64,000 nt of DNA from an uncultured Saprospiraceae bacterium (GTDB lineage Bacteria; Bacteroidota; Bacteroidia; Chitinophagales; Saprospiraceae), in the NCBI GenBank assembly GCA_943788055.1, contig CALSOU010000006.1, forward strand, positions 1 through 64,000. The letters are read 5' to 3'. The number at the start of each line of letters is the position of its first letter. Positions within the stretch are counted from its first letter, which is position 1. The notes under the pieces are model-generated. The model saw nothing but the letters and a program-made list of their open reading frames with translations. It ran no database searches and was not told the DNA's origin. A program made the translations under genes and the position numbers. This document shows, piece after piece, positions 56,568 through 64,000 of the stretch.

Positions 56568-57890
56568 ATGAAGAGCTTAGTTGTACTTGGTGCTGGTGAA
56601 AGTGGGGTAGGAGCTGCACTTTTGGGTAAGTCTAAAGGATACAAAGTTTTTGTATCGGATGGCTCCAAAATAGCGGATCAGTTTCGTCAAGAATTGATTG
56701 ACGCAAGTATAGATTTTGAAGAAGAAGGACATACTATAGAAAATATAAAGGGAGCTGATGTTTTAATAAAAAGCCCTGGAATACCTGATGATGTAGCGCT
56801 GATTAAAGAATTAGTAGCTTTTGGACTTGATCCAATTTCAGAAATTGAGTTCGCATTTCAATATAATAGTACTAAGATCATTGCTATTACTGGTTCCAAT
56901 GGGAAGACTACTACAACTGCCTTGATACATCATTTGATAGAAGGTAGTAATATAGAATCTAAAATTGGAGGCAATTACGGAATTAGCTTTGCAAGACTTT
57001 TGCTAGAAGAAGATACGCCAGATATATTCATTCTTGAGATTTCAAGTTTTCAGCTTGATGGAATAAGGACTTTCAGACCAGATGTGAGTTTGATATTGAA
57101 TATAACCCCTGACCATTTGGATCGCTATGAGTATAAAATGGAATTATATGCAGCATCGAAGTTTCGAATAGCACTGAATCAGCGTCAGCCTGATTTGCTA
57201 ATCCTAAATCAAGATCAGCAAATCTGTAATGAAGGTATTCACAAGATGTTGACAGAACGGAAAGGTGATATACCATTTATTAGACAAGTGTCACCCGGGA
57301 GAGCGATTTCAACGATTGACAATTTTAGTCAAACAGAGTTTGTTGAAATTGAGAATCCTGTTTTACAAAGTGTGCATAATTTGTATAATGCGCAATGTGC
57401 AATACTAGCTGCTGAATATGCAGGAGTTCCATTGGATCACATAAGAAAGCGATTAGAAAGCTTTGAAGGGATGGAGCATCGCATGGAAATTGTGCGTAAG
57501 AAGGATGGAGTGCTTTTTATCAATGATACCAAAGCGACAAATGTTGATGCAACACTACAAGCATTGAGATCAATGGATGATCGGGTTATATGGATTGTAG
57601 GAGGAACTGATAAAGGAAATGAGTACGATCAACTGGCACCACTTGTAAAGACTTTAGTAAAGGGCATGATTTGCCTAGGAATAGATAATGAAAACATAAA
57701 GGCAGCATTCGAAGGAATAGTGCCACATATAGAAGAAACAAGAGATGTAAATCAAGCAGTGCAATCGGCTTTTCGACTGGCTGAAGGAGGAGGAGTAGTT
57801 TTACTCAGCCCCGCTTGCGCAAGTTTTGATTTATTTAAAAATTATATTGATCGAGGTAATCAGTTTAAAGCTGCCGTTCAAGCACTCTAA
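56568..57890 (+). CDS. murD: UDP-MurNAc-L-alanine:D-glutamate ligase
   Basis: MurD adds D-glutamate to UDP-MurNAc-L-Ala. The 440-residue protein has an N-terminal Rossmann-type substrate domain (LGAGESGVG), the Mur ligase ATP loop GSNGKTTTTALI, SSFQLDGI, ITPDHLDR, and the C-terminal MEHRMEIV and INDTKATNVDAT segments, with a closing LSPACASFDLFKNYIDRGNQF motif. The gene starts 1 bp after mraY, so the two are co-translated. Confidence 0.97.
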   Translation: MKSLVVLGAGESGVGAALLGKSKGYKVFVSDGSKIADQFRQELIDASIDFEEEGHTIENIKGADVLIKSPGIPDDVALIKELVAFGLDPISEIEFAFQYNSTKIIAITGSNGKTTTTALIHHLIEGSNIESKIGGNYGISFARLLLEEDTPDIFILEISSFQLDGIRTFRPDVSLILNITPDHLDRYEYKMELYAASKFRIALNQRQPDLLILNQDQQICNEGIHKMLTERKGDIPFIRQVSPGRAISTIDNFSQTEFVEIENPVLQSVHNLYNAQCAILAAEYAGVPLDHIRKRLESFEGMEHRMEIVRKKDGVLFINDTKATNVDATLQALRSMDDRVIWIVGGTDKGNEYDQLAPLVKTLVKGMICLGIDNENIKAAFEGIVPHIEETRDVNQAVQSAFRLAEGGGVVLLSPACASFDLFKNYIDRGNQFKAAVQAL

Positions 57891-57936
57891 GCAATAACTT
57901 CGATAGACTAAGACTTAAGAAAACTACAGAACAGCT

Positions 57937-59115
57937 ATGTCAGGACTGACGGCAATTGTTAAAGATATTAAAGGTGACAAAGTCATCTGGATGATCGCGC
58001 TTATACTATGTATAGCCTCGATCATGGCTGTTTATAGCGCAACAAGCAGTATGGTTTACCAGCAAGTTGGAGGTAATTCGGAGAAATATCTGCTTCAACA
58101 GCTCATGTTTATTGGGTTAGGTGCGGTGGTAACATATCTGTGCTACCGGTTTCACTACATGCTTTATGCTAAATTGTCATTTATCATAATTTGTGTTACA
58201 GTCCTCGCACTTTTTTACACAAAGTTTTTCGGTATTGATATTAACGGAGCTACCAGATGGATCGGAATTCCATGGATCGGCAAAACGATCCAAACTTCAG
58301 ATCTAGCGAAAATTGGTTTGATCATTTACCTTTCTCACTCACTTGCAAAGAAACAAGATCGGATTAAGTCTTTTAAAGAAGCATTTCTACCCTTAATTTT
58401 TCCCGTTCTACTTGTTTGTGGACTCATCGTTTCAGATGATTTTTCTACAGCTGCCCTAATCTTTGTGACTTCAATGATGCTTTTGTTTATAGGTCGGGTT
58501 GACTTGAAATATATTTTTGCACTTTTCTTTATTGGAGTGATGGTGTTTATGGCAATTTTCATGCTAGGAAAGTACTTTCCAGATGCTATTAGATCCGCTA
58601 CATGGGTTTCAAGGTTTAATGAGTTTTTTACGGAAGGGGGCTGGCAAGTTACTCAATCTAAGATAGCTATTGCAAATGGTGAATTCTTGGGTGTGGGTCC
58701 TGGAAATAGTATTCAAAAGAATTATTTACCATATGCATATGCAGATTTTATTTATGCCATAATTTGCGAAGAATACGGATTAGTAGGTGGTTTCATGATA
58801 GTAGGACTATACTTATGGTTGTTGTTCCGTTGCACAGTTATGGTGACTAAGTGCCCTAAAACATTTGGAGCAATCCTAGCCTACGGATTATGTCTAAATA
58901 TTGTTATACAAGCTTTTGCAAATATTGCGGTTTCAGTTCATTTAGTACCTCCGACTGGTTTGACATTGCCACTTGTTAGTATGGGAGGGACTTCTCTATT
59001 ATTTACATGTGTATCTCTAGGAATTATTTTAAGTGTTAGTCGCTACGTACAAGAAGCACGCATAAAACATACTGCACTAGCAGAAATAGAACAGCTGGAT
59101 GAAAGTACTAATTAG
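57937..59115 (+). CDS. ftsW: Lipid II polymerase FtsW (SEDS family)
   Basis: FtsW polymerises glycan strands at the septum together with FtsI. The 392-residue integral membrane protein has about ten helices and the SEDS signatures: VYSATS, FGIDINGATRWI, QTSDLAKIGLI, VSDDFSTAALIF, and the terminal VPPTGLTLPLVSMGGTSLL. Its last 17 bp overlap the murG start. Confidence 0.95.
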   Translation: MSGLTAIVKDIKGDKVIWMIALILCIASIMAVYSATSSMVYQQVGGNSEKYLLQQLMFIGLGAVVTYLCYRFHYMLYAKLSFIIICVTVLALFYTKFFGIDINGATRWIGIPWIGKTIQTSDLAKIGLIIYLSHSLAKKQDRIKSFKEAFLPLIFPVLLVCGLIVSDDFSTAALIFVTSMMLLFIGRVDLKYIFALFFIGVMVFMAIFMLGKYFPDAIRSATWVSRFNEFFTEGGWQVTQSKIAIANGEFLGVGPGNSIQKNYLPYAYADFIYAIICEEYGLVGGFMIVGLYLWLLFRCTVMVTKCPKTFGAILAYGLCLNIVIQAFANIAVSVHLVPPTGLTLPLVSMGGTSLLFTCVSLGIILSVSRYVQEARIKHTALAEIEQLDESTN

Positions 59116-60193
59116 TGGAGGAGGAACAGGCGGACATATTTATCCCGCAATAGCGATTGCCAATGCGCTGAAAGCAGCGCATCCTGAAGTTGAAATTAAA
59201 TTTGTTGGCGCTGAAGGGCGAATGGAAATGGAGAAAGTTCCTATTGCTGGGTATCCAATCGAAGGACTACCAATAGCAGGTTTTCAGAGGAAATTTTCTT
59301 GGAAAAATTTCACATTGCCTTTTAAGATTTTCAAAAGTATGCAGAAGGCTTCAAAAATCGTTAAGCGATTTCGGCCTGATGTTGTCGTAGGTGTAGGAGG
59401 TTATGCGAGTGGTCCTACAGTGAGAGCGGCTCAAAGATTGAAAGTGCCTACAGTTTTGCAGGAGCAAAATTCATACGCTGGAGTAACTAACAAGATCTTA
59501 GGTAGAAATGCCGATGCAATCTGTGTAGCATATGATAATATGGAGCGTTTCTTTCCAGCAGAAAAAATTGTTATAACTGGCAATCCGATTAGAAAGACGA
59601 TTCATACTTTAACAATAAAGCAGGACGAAGCGGTAAAGTTTTTTGGACTTGATCCAAATAGAAAAACAATACTTCTTTTTGGTGGAAGCCTTGGTGCAAG
59701 AACCTTGAATGAAGTAGTGAAAAGTAATACAGATCGCTTCCGAAAGCGCGAGGATCTTCAGTTGATTTGGCAAGTAGGAAAGTCAAACTTCAAGAGCTAT
59801 AAAGACTCTGAGACAGCAAAGTTAGGAAACGTATTTTGCTCAGACTTTATCTACGATATGGATCAAGCCTATGCAGCAGCAGATATGGTAATTTGTAGAG
59901 CAGGAGCTTTGACGATATCTGAATTATGTGCAGTTGGAAAAGCTTGCGTGCTTGTACCTTCGCCTCATGTGGCTGAAGATCATCAGACACAGAATGCTAG
60001 AGCATTAGTAGATCAACATGCGGCGCTGATGGTAAAAGATGTTGAGGGGCAGGAAAAACTGCTGGATGAAGCGTTCCACTTAGTCGATTCGGATCAAATG
60101 AGAAAGATATTTGAAAAAGAAATAAAGAAATTAGGTCGACCAGACGCAGTCGATAAAATTGTAAAAATAATAGTAGGTGTTATCAAACGATAA
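59099..60193 (+). CDS. murG: MurG glycosyltransferase (lipid II synthase)
   Basis: MurG transfers GlcNAc from UDP-GlcNAc to lipid I on the cytosolic face. The 364-residue protein begins with the glycine-rich loop SGGGTGGHIYPA and shows VVGVGGYASGPT, EQNSYAGVTNKILG, FGGSLGARTLNE, and the donor-site ICRAGALTISELCAVGKA, PSPHVAEDHQTQNA blocks. It overlaps ftsW by 17 bp and murC by 17 bp, so the three genes are translationally linked. Confidence 0.97.
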   Translation: MKVLISGGGTGGHIYPAIAIANALKAAHPEVEIKFVGAEGRMEMEKVPIAGYPIEGLPIAGFQRKFSWKNFTLPFKIFKSMQKASKIVKRFRPDVVVGVGGYASGPTVRAAQRLKVPTVLQEQNSYAGVTNKILGRNADAICVAYDNMERFFPAEKIVITGNPIRKTIHTLTIKQDEAVKFFGLDPNRKTILLFGGSLGARTLNEVVKSNTDRFRKREDLQLIWQVGKSNFKSYKDSETAKLGNVFCSDFIYDMDQAYAAADMVICRAGALTISELCAVGKACVLVPSPHVAEDHQTQNARALVDQHAALMVKDVEGQEKLLDEAFHLVDSDQMRKIFEKEIKKLGRPDAVDKIVKIIVGVIKR

Positions 60194-61607
60194 ACATATA
60201 AATATCAAAGGGCTTGAACATGTATACTTTCTGGGTATAGGTGGGATAGGTATGAGTGCCCTTGCACGATATTTTAACCTACTAGGTATCAAGGTAAGCG
60301 GTTATGATCGCACCGAGACGCCACTTACACGAAATCTCAGCTCGGAGGGAATGGTTATTCATTTCGATGAAAACCCGTCATTAATTCCAGCAGATACGCA
60401 GCTTGTGGTTTATACCCCTGCTATTCCTGAATCACATTCTGAATGGAGTGCAATAAGAGAGCTGGAAGTTCCGGTGATGAAAAGAGCAGAAGTACTTGGT
60501 CTGATAAGCAGGAATTTCAGAACTATTGCTGTAGCTGGTACACATGGTAAGACTAGTACTAGTAGTATGACAAGCTACTTTTTACGTTCTGGAGGAGAAC
60601 CAGTGAGTGGTTTTCTAGGAGGTATTGTGAAGGATTACGATTCGAATTTTGTTTTTGGAAGTAGTGATTGGGTGGTCGTAGAAGCTGATGAGTTTGATCG
60701 TTCTTTCATGCACCTGACTCCTGAGATAGCAGTTCTTTTGTCGCTTGATGCTGATCATTTGGATATCTATGGAGATCACCAAGAGATGCTGAAGACTTTC
60801 CGGGATTTTACGTTGCAAATAAAAAATGGCGGGACACTTCTCGTTTGCCAAGATATTGTGGCGATGATTGATAAGGATTGGAAGGCTGAATTACTTCAAA
60901 AAGGCATAAATGTATTTTCTTTTGGAGTAGATGAGGGTTGGTTCTCAGCACAGAATGTAAAAGTAATTAATCACAGATTCGAATTCGATTTTTACGAAGG
61001 CGATGAAGATATAATGCATGCGGGGCTATCGATGCCTGGTAAACACAATACCAGTAATGCTATAGCCGCATTGAGCGTAGCCAAATTAGTGGGAGCTGAT
61101 ATGGAAGCTCTCGTTGCAGGAGTTGATTCTTTTCAAGGAATAGATAGAAGGTTTGATTTTCAATACACCTCAGATAAGCTTGTTTACGTCGATGATTACG
61201 CGCATCACCCGAGCGAATTGAAAGAAGCGATAGGAGCTGCTAGAGTGTTGTACCCATCTAGAAAATTAACGGTGATTTTTCAGCCACATTTATACTCTAG
61301 AACAAGAGACTTTATAGAAGAGTTTGCACAGGTGCTTTCTACAGTTGACGAACTTATTTTGATGGATATTTATCCAGCTCGAGAACTACCCTTAGAGGGA
61401 GTGAATAGTCAATGGCTACTTTCTAAGGTTACCTTAGAAAACAGCTATATACTAAATGAGGCTGAGGTGATTAGTTGGGTTGAAGCAAACTTGGACAGTT
61501 TGGAAGTCCTCATGACTTTAGGGGCTGGAAATATTGATCGTATAGTAAAACCTATTAAGGAGATTATCCTTGAAGGATATTCTGAACCAAAAGCTACTAG
61601 CGTATGA
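60177..61607 (+). CDS. murC: UDP-N-acetylmuramate-L-alanine ligase
   Basis: MurC adds L-alanine to UDP-MurNAc, the first stem-peptide step. The 476-residue protein starts with a Rossmann-like loop FLGIGGIGMSALARYF, then the ATP loop AGTHGKTSTSSM, LSLDADHLDIYGD, and DDYAHHPSELKEA. It begins with GTG at 60177 and overlaps murG by 17 bp; no ATG is better placed. ftsQ overlaps its stop by 4 bp. Confidence 0.96.
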   Translation: MLSNDKHINIKGLEHVYFLGIGGIGMSALARYFNLLGIKVSGYDRTETPLTRNLSSEGMVIHFDENPSLIPADTQLVVYTPAIPESHSEWSAIRELEVPVMKRAEVLGLISRNFRTIAVAGTHGKTSTSSMTSYFLRSGGEPVSGFLGGIVKDYDSNFVFGSSDWVVVEADEFDRSFMHLTPEIAVLLSLDADHLDIYGDHQEMLKTFRDFTLQIKNGGTLLVCQDIVAMIDKDWKAELLQKGINVFSFGVDEGWFSAQNVKVINHRFEFDFYEGDEDIMHAGLSMPGKHNTSNAIAALSVAKLVGADMEALVAGVDSFQGIDRRFDFQYTSDKLVYVDDYAHHPSELKEAIGAARVLYPSRKLTVIFQPHLYSRTRDFIEEFAQVLSTVDELILMDIYPARELPLEGVNSQWLLSKVTLENSYILNEAEVISWVEANLDSLEVLMTLGAGNIDRIVKPIKEIILEGYSEPKATSV

Positions 61608-62380
61608 AGTTCCTAAAGAAAAATATGGAGTTCGATTACCGGAAAGTAGTTAGTGTTTGCTTTGCACTGATTTTGCTTATGGTAGGTTACGAGGCGATTC
61701 AATACAAAATACAGGATCGATTCAATCGATTTGAAATAAAGATTGATCGCAATGGCACGGATAGGGCTTTACTTGATAAAAAGGGTGTGATGAAGGTCAT
61801 GCGTGAATTTCTTGGATTTGATCCAGCGGTTTCAAATATCGAAGAAGTGGATTTTAGGGGTTTAGAGGAGAAGCTTGAATCGAACCCTTACATAGATGAA
61901 GCGACAATATATCTCGATGCGAGAAATAATCTACATGTTTTGATTACCCAGAGAAAGCCCATCGCTAGGTTCAAAACATCTGGAAAAGAGTTCTATATGA
62001 CGGACGATGGCAATCAGATACCGCTGAGTAGTTCTGCTACCATGAGAGTGCCAATTGTTACAGGAAATATTGATCATTTCTTGATGCAAACGAATGAAAG
62101 TAAAATGCTTTACAGAGATCTAGTTAGCATGCTAACTTATTGTGATCAAGATGAATTTTTGTCTGCATTGATTGAGCAGATCGATATAGACTATAAAGGA
62201 GAATTAGTTTGTATTCCAAAAGTTGGAAAAGAGCAAATCCTCTTTGGTAATCTTACGGATTACCAAGAAAAATTAGAAAAGCTGAAGAAGTACTACGAGT
62301 GGGGGAAGAGTGAAGACGGCTGGAATAAATATGCTTATTTGAATCTTGCTTATAAAGACCAAATAGCTTTAGGAAAATAA
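61604..62380 (+). CDS. ftsQ: FtsQ/DivIB-type cell division protein
   Basis: The 258-residue protein has a short cytosolic N-terminus, one membrane helix (about 15-32), and a periplasmic POTRA-like domain (KGVMKVMREFLGF, then EEKLESNPYIDEATIYLDARNNLHVLITQRKPIARF), the core of FtsQ. FtsQ bridges FtsL/FtsB and other divisome proteins. Sequence is divergent but the POTRA pattern and location just before ftsA support it. It overlaps murC by 4 bp. Confidence 0.92.
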   Translation: MKFLKKNMEFDYRKVVSVCFALILLMVGYEAIQYKIQDRFNRFEIKIDRNGTDRALLDKKGVMKVMREFLGFDPAVSNIEEVDFRGLEEKLESNPYIDEATIYLDARNNLHVLITQRKPIARFKTSGKEFYMTDDGNQIPLSSSATMRVPIVTGNIDHFLMQTNESKMLYRDLVSMLTYCDQDEFLSALIEQIDIDYKGELVCIPKVGKEQILFGNLTDYQEKLEKLKKYYEWGKSEDGWNKYAYLNLAYKDQIALGK

Positions 62381-62412
62381 ATAAACCAAGTTCATTAATA
62401 AAAACATTCATT

Positions 62413-63783
62413 ATGAATGAGTTGAAATTTAAACCATCGGAAATTGTTGTAGCCCTAGATATAGGTACAACGAAAGTATGTGCAATTGCCGGACGCAAGA
62501 ATCAGTACGGTCTTGTAGAGATCCTCGGTATGGGTAAGGTCAAGTCAGAGGGAGTTTCACGTGGTGTTGTATCCAATATCAGTAAAACCGTGAAAGCGAT
62601 TCAAGATGCGATTGACATGGCGGAGAAGCAAGCGCAAACGAAATTTACTAAAGTATATGTGGGCATTGCTGGCCAGCATATCAAAAGTATCCATCACAAT
62701 GGCATTTTAATGCGTGAAGATGGATTGGAAGAAATCACAGTCGGAGACGTAGATCGATTGATCGGGGATATGTATCGACTCGTCCTGCCAGCAGGTGATA
62801 AAATTTTGCATGTAATTCCACAAGAATTTACTGTGGACGAGGAGCAAGATATTATTGATCCTGTGGGAATGAGTGGTGTCTGCTTGCAAGCCAATTTTCA
62901 TATCATTACAGGTCGTGTAACAGCGTCTAGAAATATCCAGAGATGTGTGGAGAAAGTTGGACTTGAGGTGGCGGATGTCACCTTGGAACCGATAGCTTCG
63001 GCCGCAGCTGTTCTAAGTGATGAGGAGAAGATGGCAGGTGTCGCCTTAGTTGATATAGGTGGTGGAACAACTGATATTACAATATTCCGTGATGGAATAA
63101 TTCGTCACACTGCAGTGATCCCATTTGGTGGTGCAATAATTACCAATGATATCAAAGAAGGATGTACCGTGATGCTAGATCAAGCAGAAAAACTAAAAGT
63201 TCGGTTTGGCTCCGCTTTAGCAGAAGAAGTTTATAGTAATAGGATTATAACGATTCCTGGCTTGAAAGGACGTGATCCAAAGGAGATATCTGAAAGAAAT
63301 CTAGCGAAGATAATTCAAGCTAGAGTTCAAGAAATATTTGACTTTGTGATGTGGGAAATCAAGCGATCAGGATTTGATAGAAAGCTTTTAGGTGGGATTG
63401 TTCTTACTGGAGGAGGTGCCCTTTTGAATAACATTAATTTATTAGCTGAATATCATACTGGTATGAATGCTAGAATAGGTTTACCTACTGAGCATCTTGC
63501 GCACAAGTATGATGGAATGGTTGACAGTCCAATCTATTCAACAGGCATTGGATTACTCATCAATGCCATAAAGAATTTGCCTGAACATAGCAGTGAGCAA
63601 GAAGAAGGAAAAGAGCTTATAACCCCTCTTGAAGAATCTTCTCAAGTTGAATCAACTGTAATAGATTTGGAAGACGAAGAACATTTTATTCCAAATCCTG
63701 AACCTACGAAGAAAGGCATTTTTAATATCATTTTTGATAAAGCAAAAGAACTACTTGAATCAACACCAGATTCAGAATTCTAA
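62413..63783 (+). CDS. ftsA: Cell division protein FtsA
   Basis: FtsA is an actin-like ATPase that ties FtsZ to the membrane. The 456-residue protein has phosphate 1 ALDIGTTKVCAIAG, the 1C-domain SHS2-type region, phosphate 2 VDIGGGTTDITIF, and the adenosine motif GGIVLTGGGALLNNI. The C-terminus carries an acidic linker and an amphipathic helix-like end (GIFNIIFDKAKELLESTP), the membrane-targeting sequence. ftsZ begins 33 bp downstream. Confidence 0.96.
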   Translation: MNELKFKPSEIVVALDIGTTKVCAIAGRKNQYGLVEILGMGKVKSEGVSRGVVSNISKTVKAIQDAIDMAEKQAQTKFTKVYVGIAGQHIKSIHHNGILMREDGLEEITVGDVDRLIGDMYRLVLPAGDKILHVIPQEFTVDEEQDIIDPVGMSGVCLQANFHIITGRVTASRNIQRCVEKVGLEVADVTLEPIASAAAVLSDEEKMAGVALVDIGGGTTDITIFRDGIIRHTAVIPFGGAIITNDIKEGCTVMLDQAEKLKVRFGSALAEEVYSNRIITIPGLKGRDPKEISERNLAKIIQARVQEIFDFVMWEIKRSGFDRKLLGGIVLTGGGALLNNINLLAEYHTGMNARIGLPTEHLAHKYDGMVDSPIYSTGIGLLINAIKNLPEHSSEQEEGKELITPLEESSQVESTVIDLEDEEHFIPNPEPTKKGIFNIIFDKAKELLESTPDSEF

Positions 63784-63815
63784 TCAAATTAATAACAAGC
63801 TAAAAGACTATAATC

Positions 63816-64000
63816 ATGACATTTGATATACCAAAAAAAGAAAAATCTATCATCAAAGTAATTGGTGTTGGTGGTGGCGGAGGAAATGCCGTTGAGTACA
63901 TGTTTGAACAAGGAATCACAGGTGTTGACTTCGCAATCTGTAATACGGATCGTCAAGCACTCGAGAAGAATCCAATTGGAGTAAAAATAGGCTTAGGTCC
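63816..64000 (+). CDS. ftsZ: Cell division protein FtsZ (N-terminal fragment, runs off right edge)
   Basis: FtsZ is the tubulin-like GTPase of the division ring. The first 61 or so residues are present: [10 protein letters not shown], then [15 protein letters not shown] (the first nucleotide-binding loop) and [13 protein letters not shown]. The rest, including the GGGTGTG signature, lies beyond base 64000. The position right after ftsA confirms the call. Confidence 0.96.
   Translation, partial: MTFDIPKKEKSIIKVIGVGGGGGNAVEYMFEQGITGVDFAICNTDRQALEKNPIGVKIGLG

Overview
The window looks like a chromosomal segment of a Bacteroidota bacterium, probably near the Saprospirales/Lewinella side of the phylum. 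This rests on several things seen in the sequence. Intergenic DNA is AT-rich, and TAnnTTTG -7 promoter elements sit upstream of genes with no clear Shine-Dalgarno sequences. Secreted proteins end in type IX secretion (T9SS) sorting domains: a gliding-motility type B tail on the 5443-10623 protein and Por-type A tails on the 3245, 22232 and 38910 genes. Other phylum-typical features are a DUF1573 protein, DUF6787, FtsI with a PASTA domain and the Bacteroidota-type dcw cluster. The placement below phylum level is inference.

Layout. 1-10.6 kb: a partial secreted protein (minus), lysS, a T9SS-exported cytochrome c/copper monooxygenase-like protein with a redoxin-like partner, and a giant 1726-residue surface protein. 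10.9-18.3 kb: thiolase, a TPR protein with a TonB-like C-terminus, an acyltransferase, small outer-membrane proteins, the msrA-msrB repair pair and an LVIVD propeller lipoprotein. 18.5-28.1 kb is an accessory stretch. It holds a CsgG-like/barrel protein, an exported nuclease and a BspA-type repeat protein next to a decayed copy of itself. It also holds lipoproteins, a CPBP protease, initiator tRNA, and remnants of an acetyltransferase and a dynamin-like GTPase. 28.2-47.5 kb: priA, a fused E1 2-oxoacid dehydrogenase, yaaA, DUF1573, an M28 peptidase, a propeller lipoprotein, a two-domain T9SS cargo, a three-domain kinase/M23/aminotransferase fusion with a DPM1-like glycosyltransferase, mscS and holA. 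47.6-49.3 kb: a broken Rieske/FMN glutamate-synthase-like gene. 49.8-64 kb: the dcw cluster mraZ-rsmH-ftsL-ftsI-murE-mraY-murD-ftsW-murG-murC-ftsQ-ftsA-ftsZ (ftsZ runs off the end). It makes lipid II and the division machinery, with no murF or ddl in the cluster.

Most notable: (i) several genes are interrupted by one-base indels or nonsense codons, including the essential murE, so read-level checking is needed to separate decay from assembly error; (ii) the kinase/M23/class-III aminotransferase fusion suggests a linked phosphorylation and phospho-lyase activity; (iii) a degenerate copy of the initiator tRNA 3' end plus its terminator lies about 1.9 kb away, bracketing two accessory genes; (iv) a duplicated BspA gene has one decayed copy. 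I did not find a CRISPR array, prophage, transposase, restriction system or recognised antiphage system. All family calls were made by reading motifs, without database searches.
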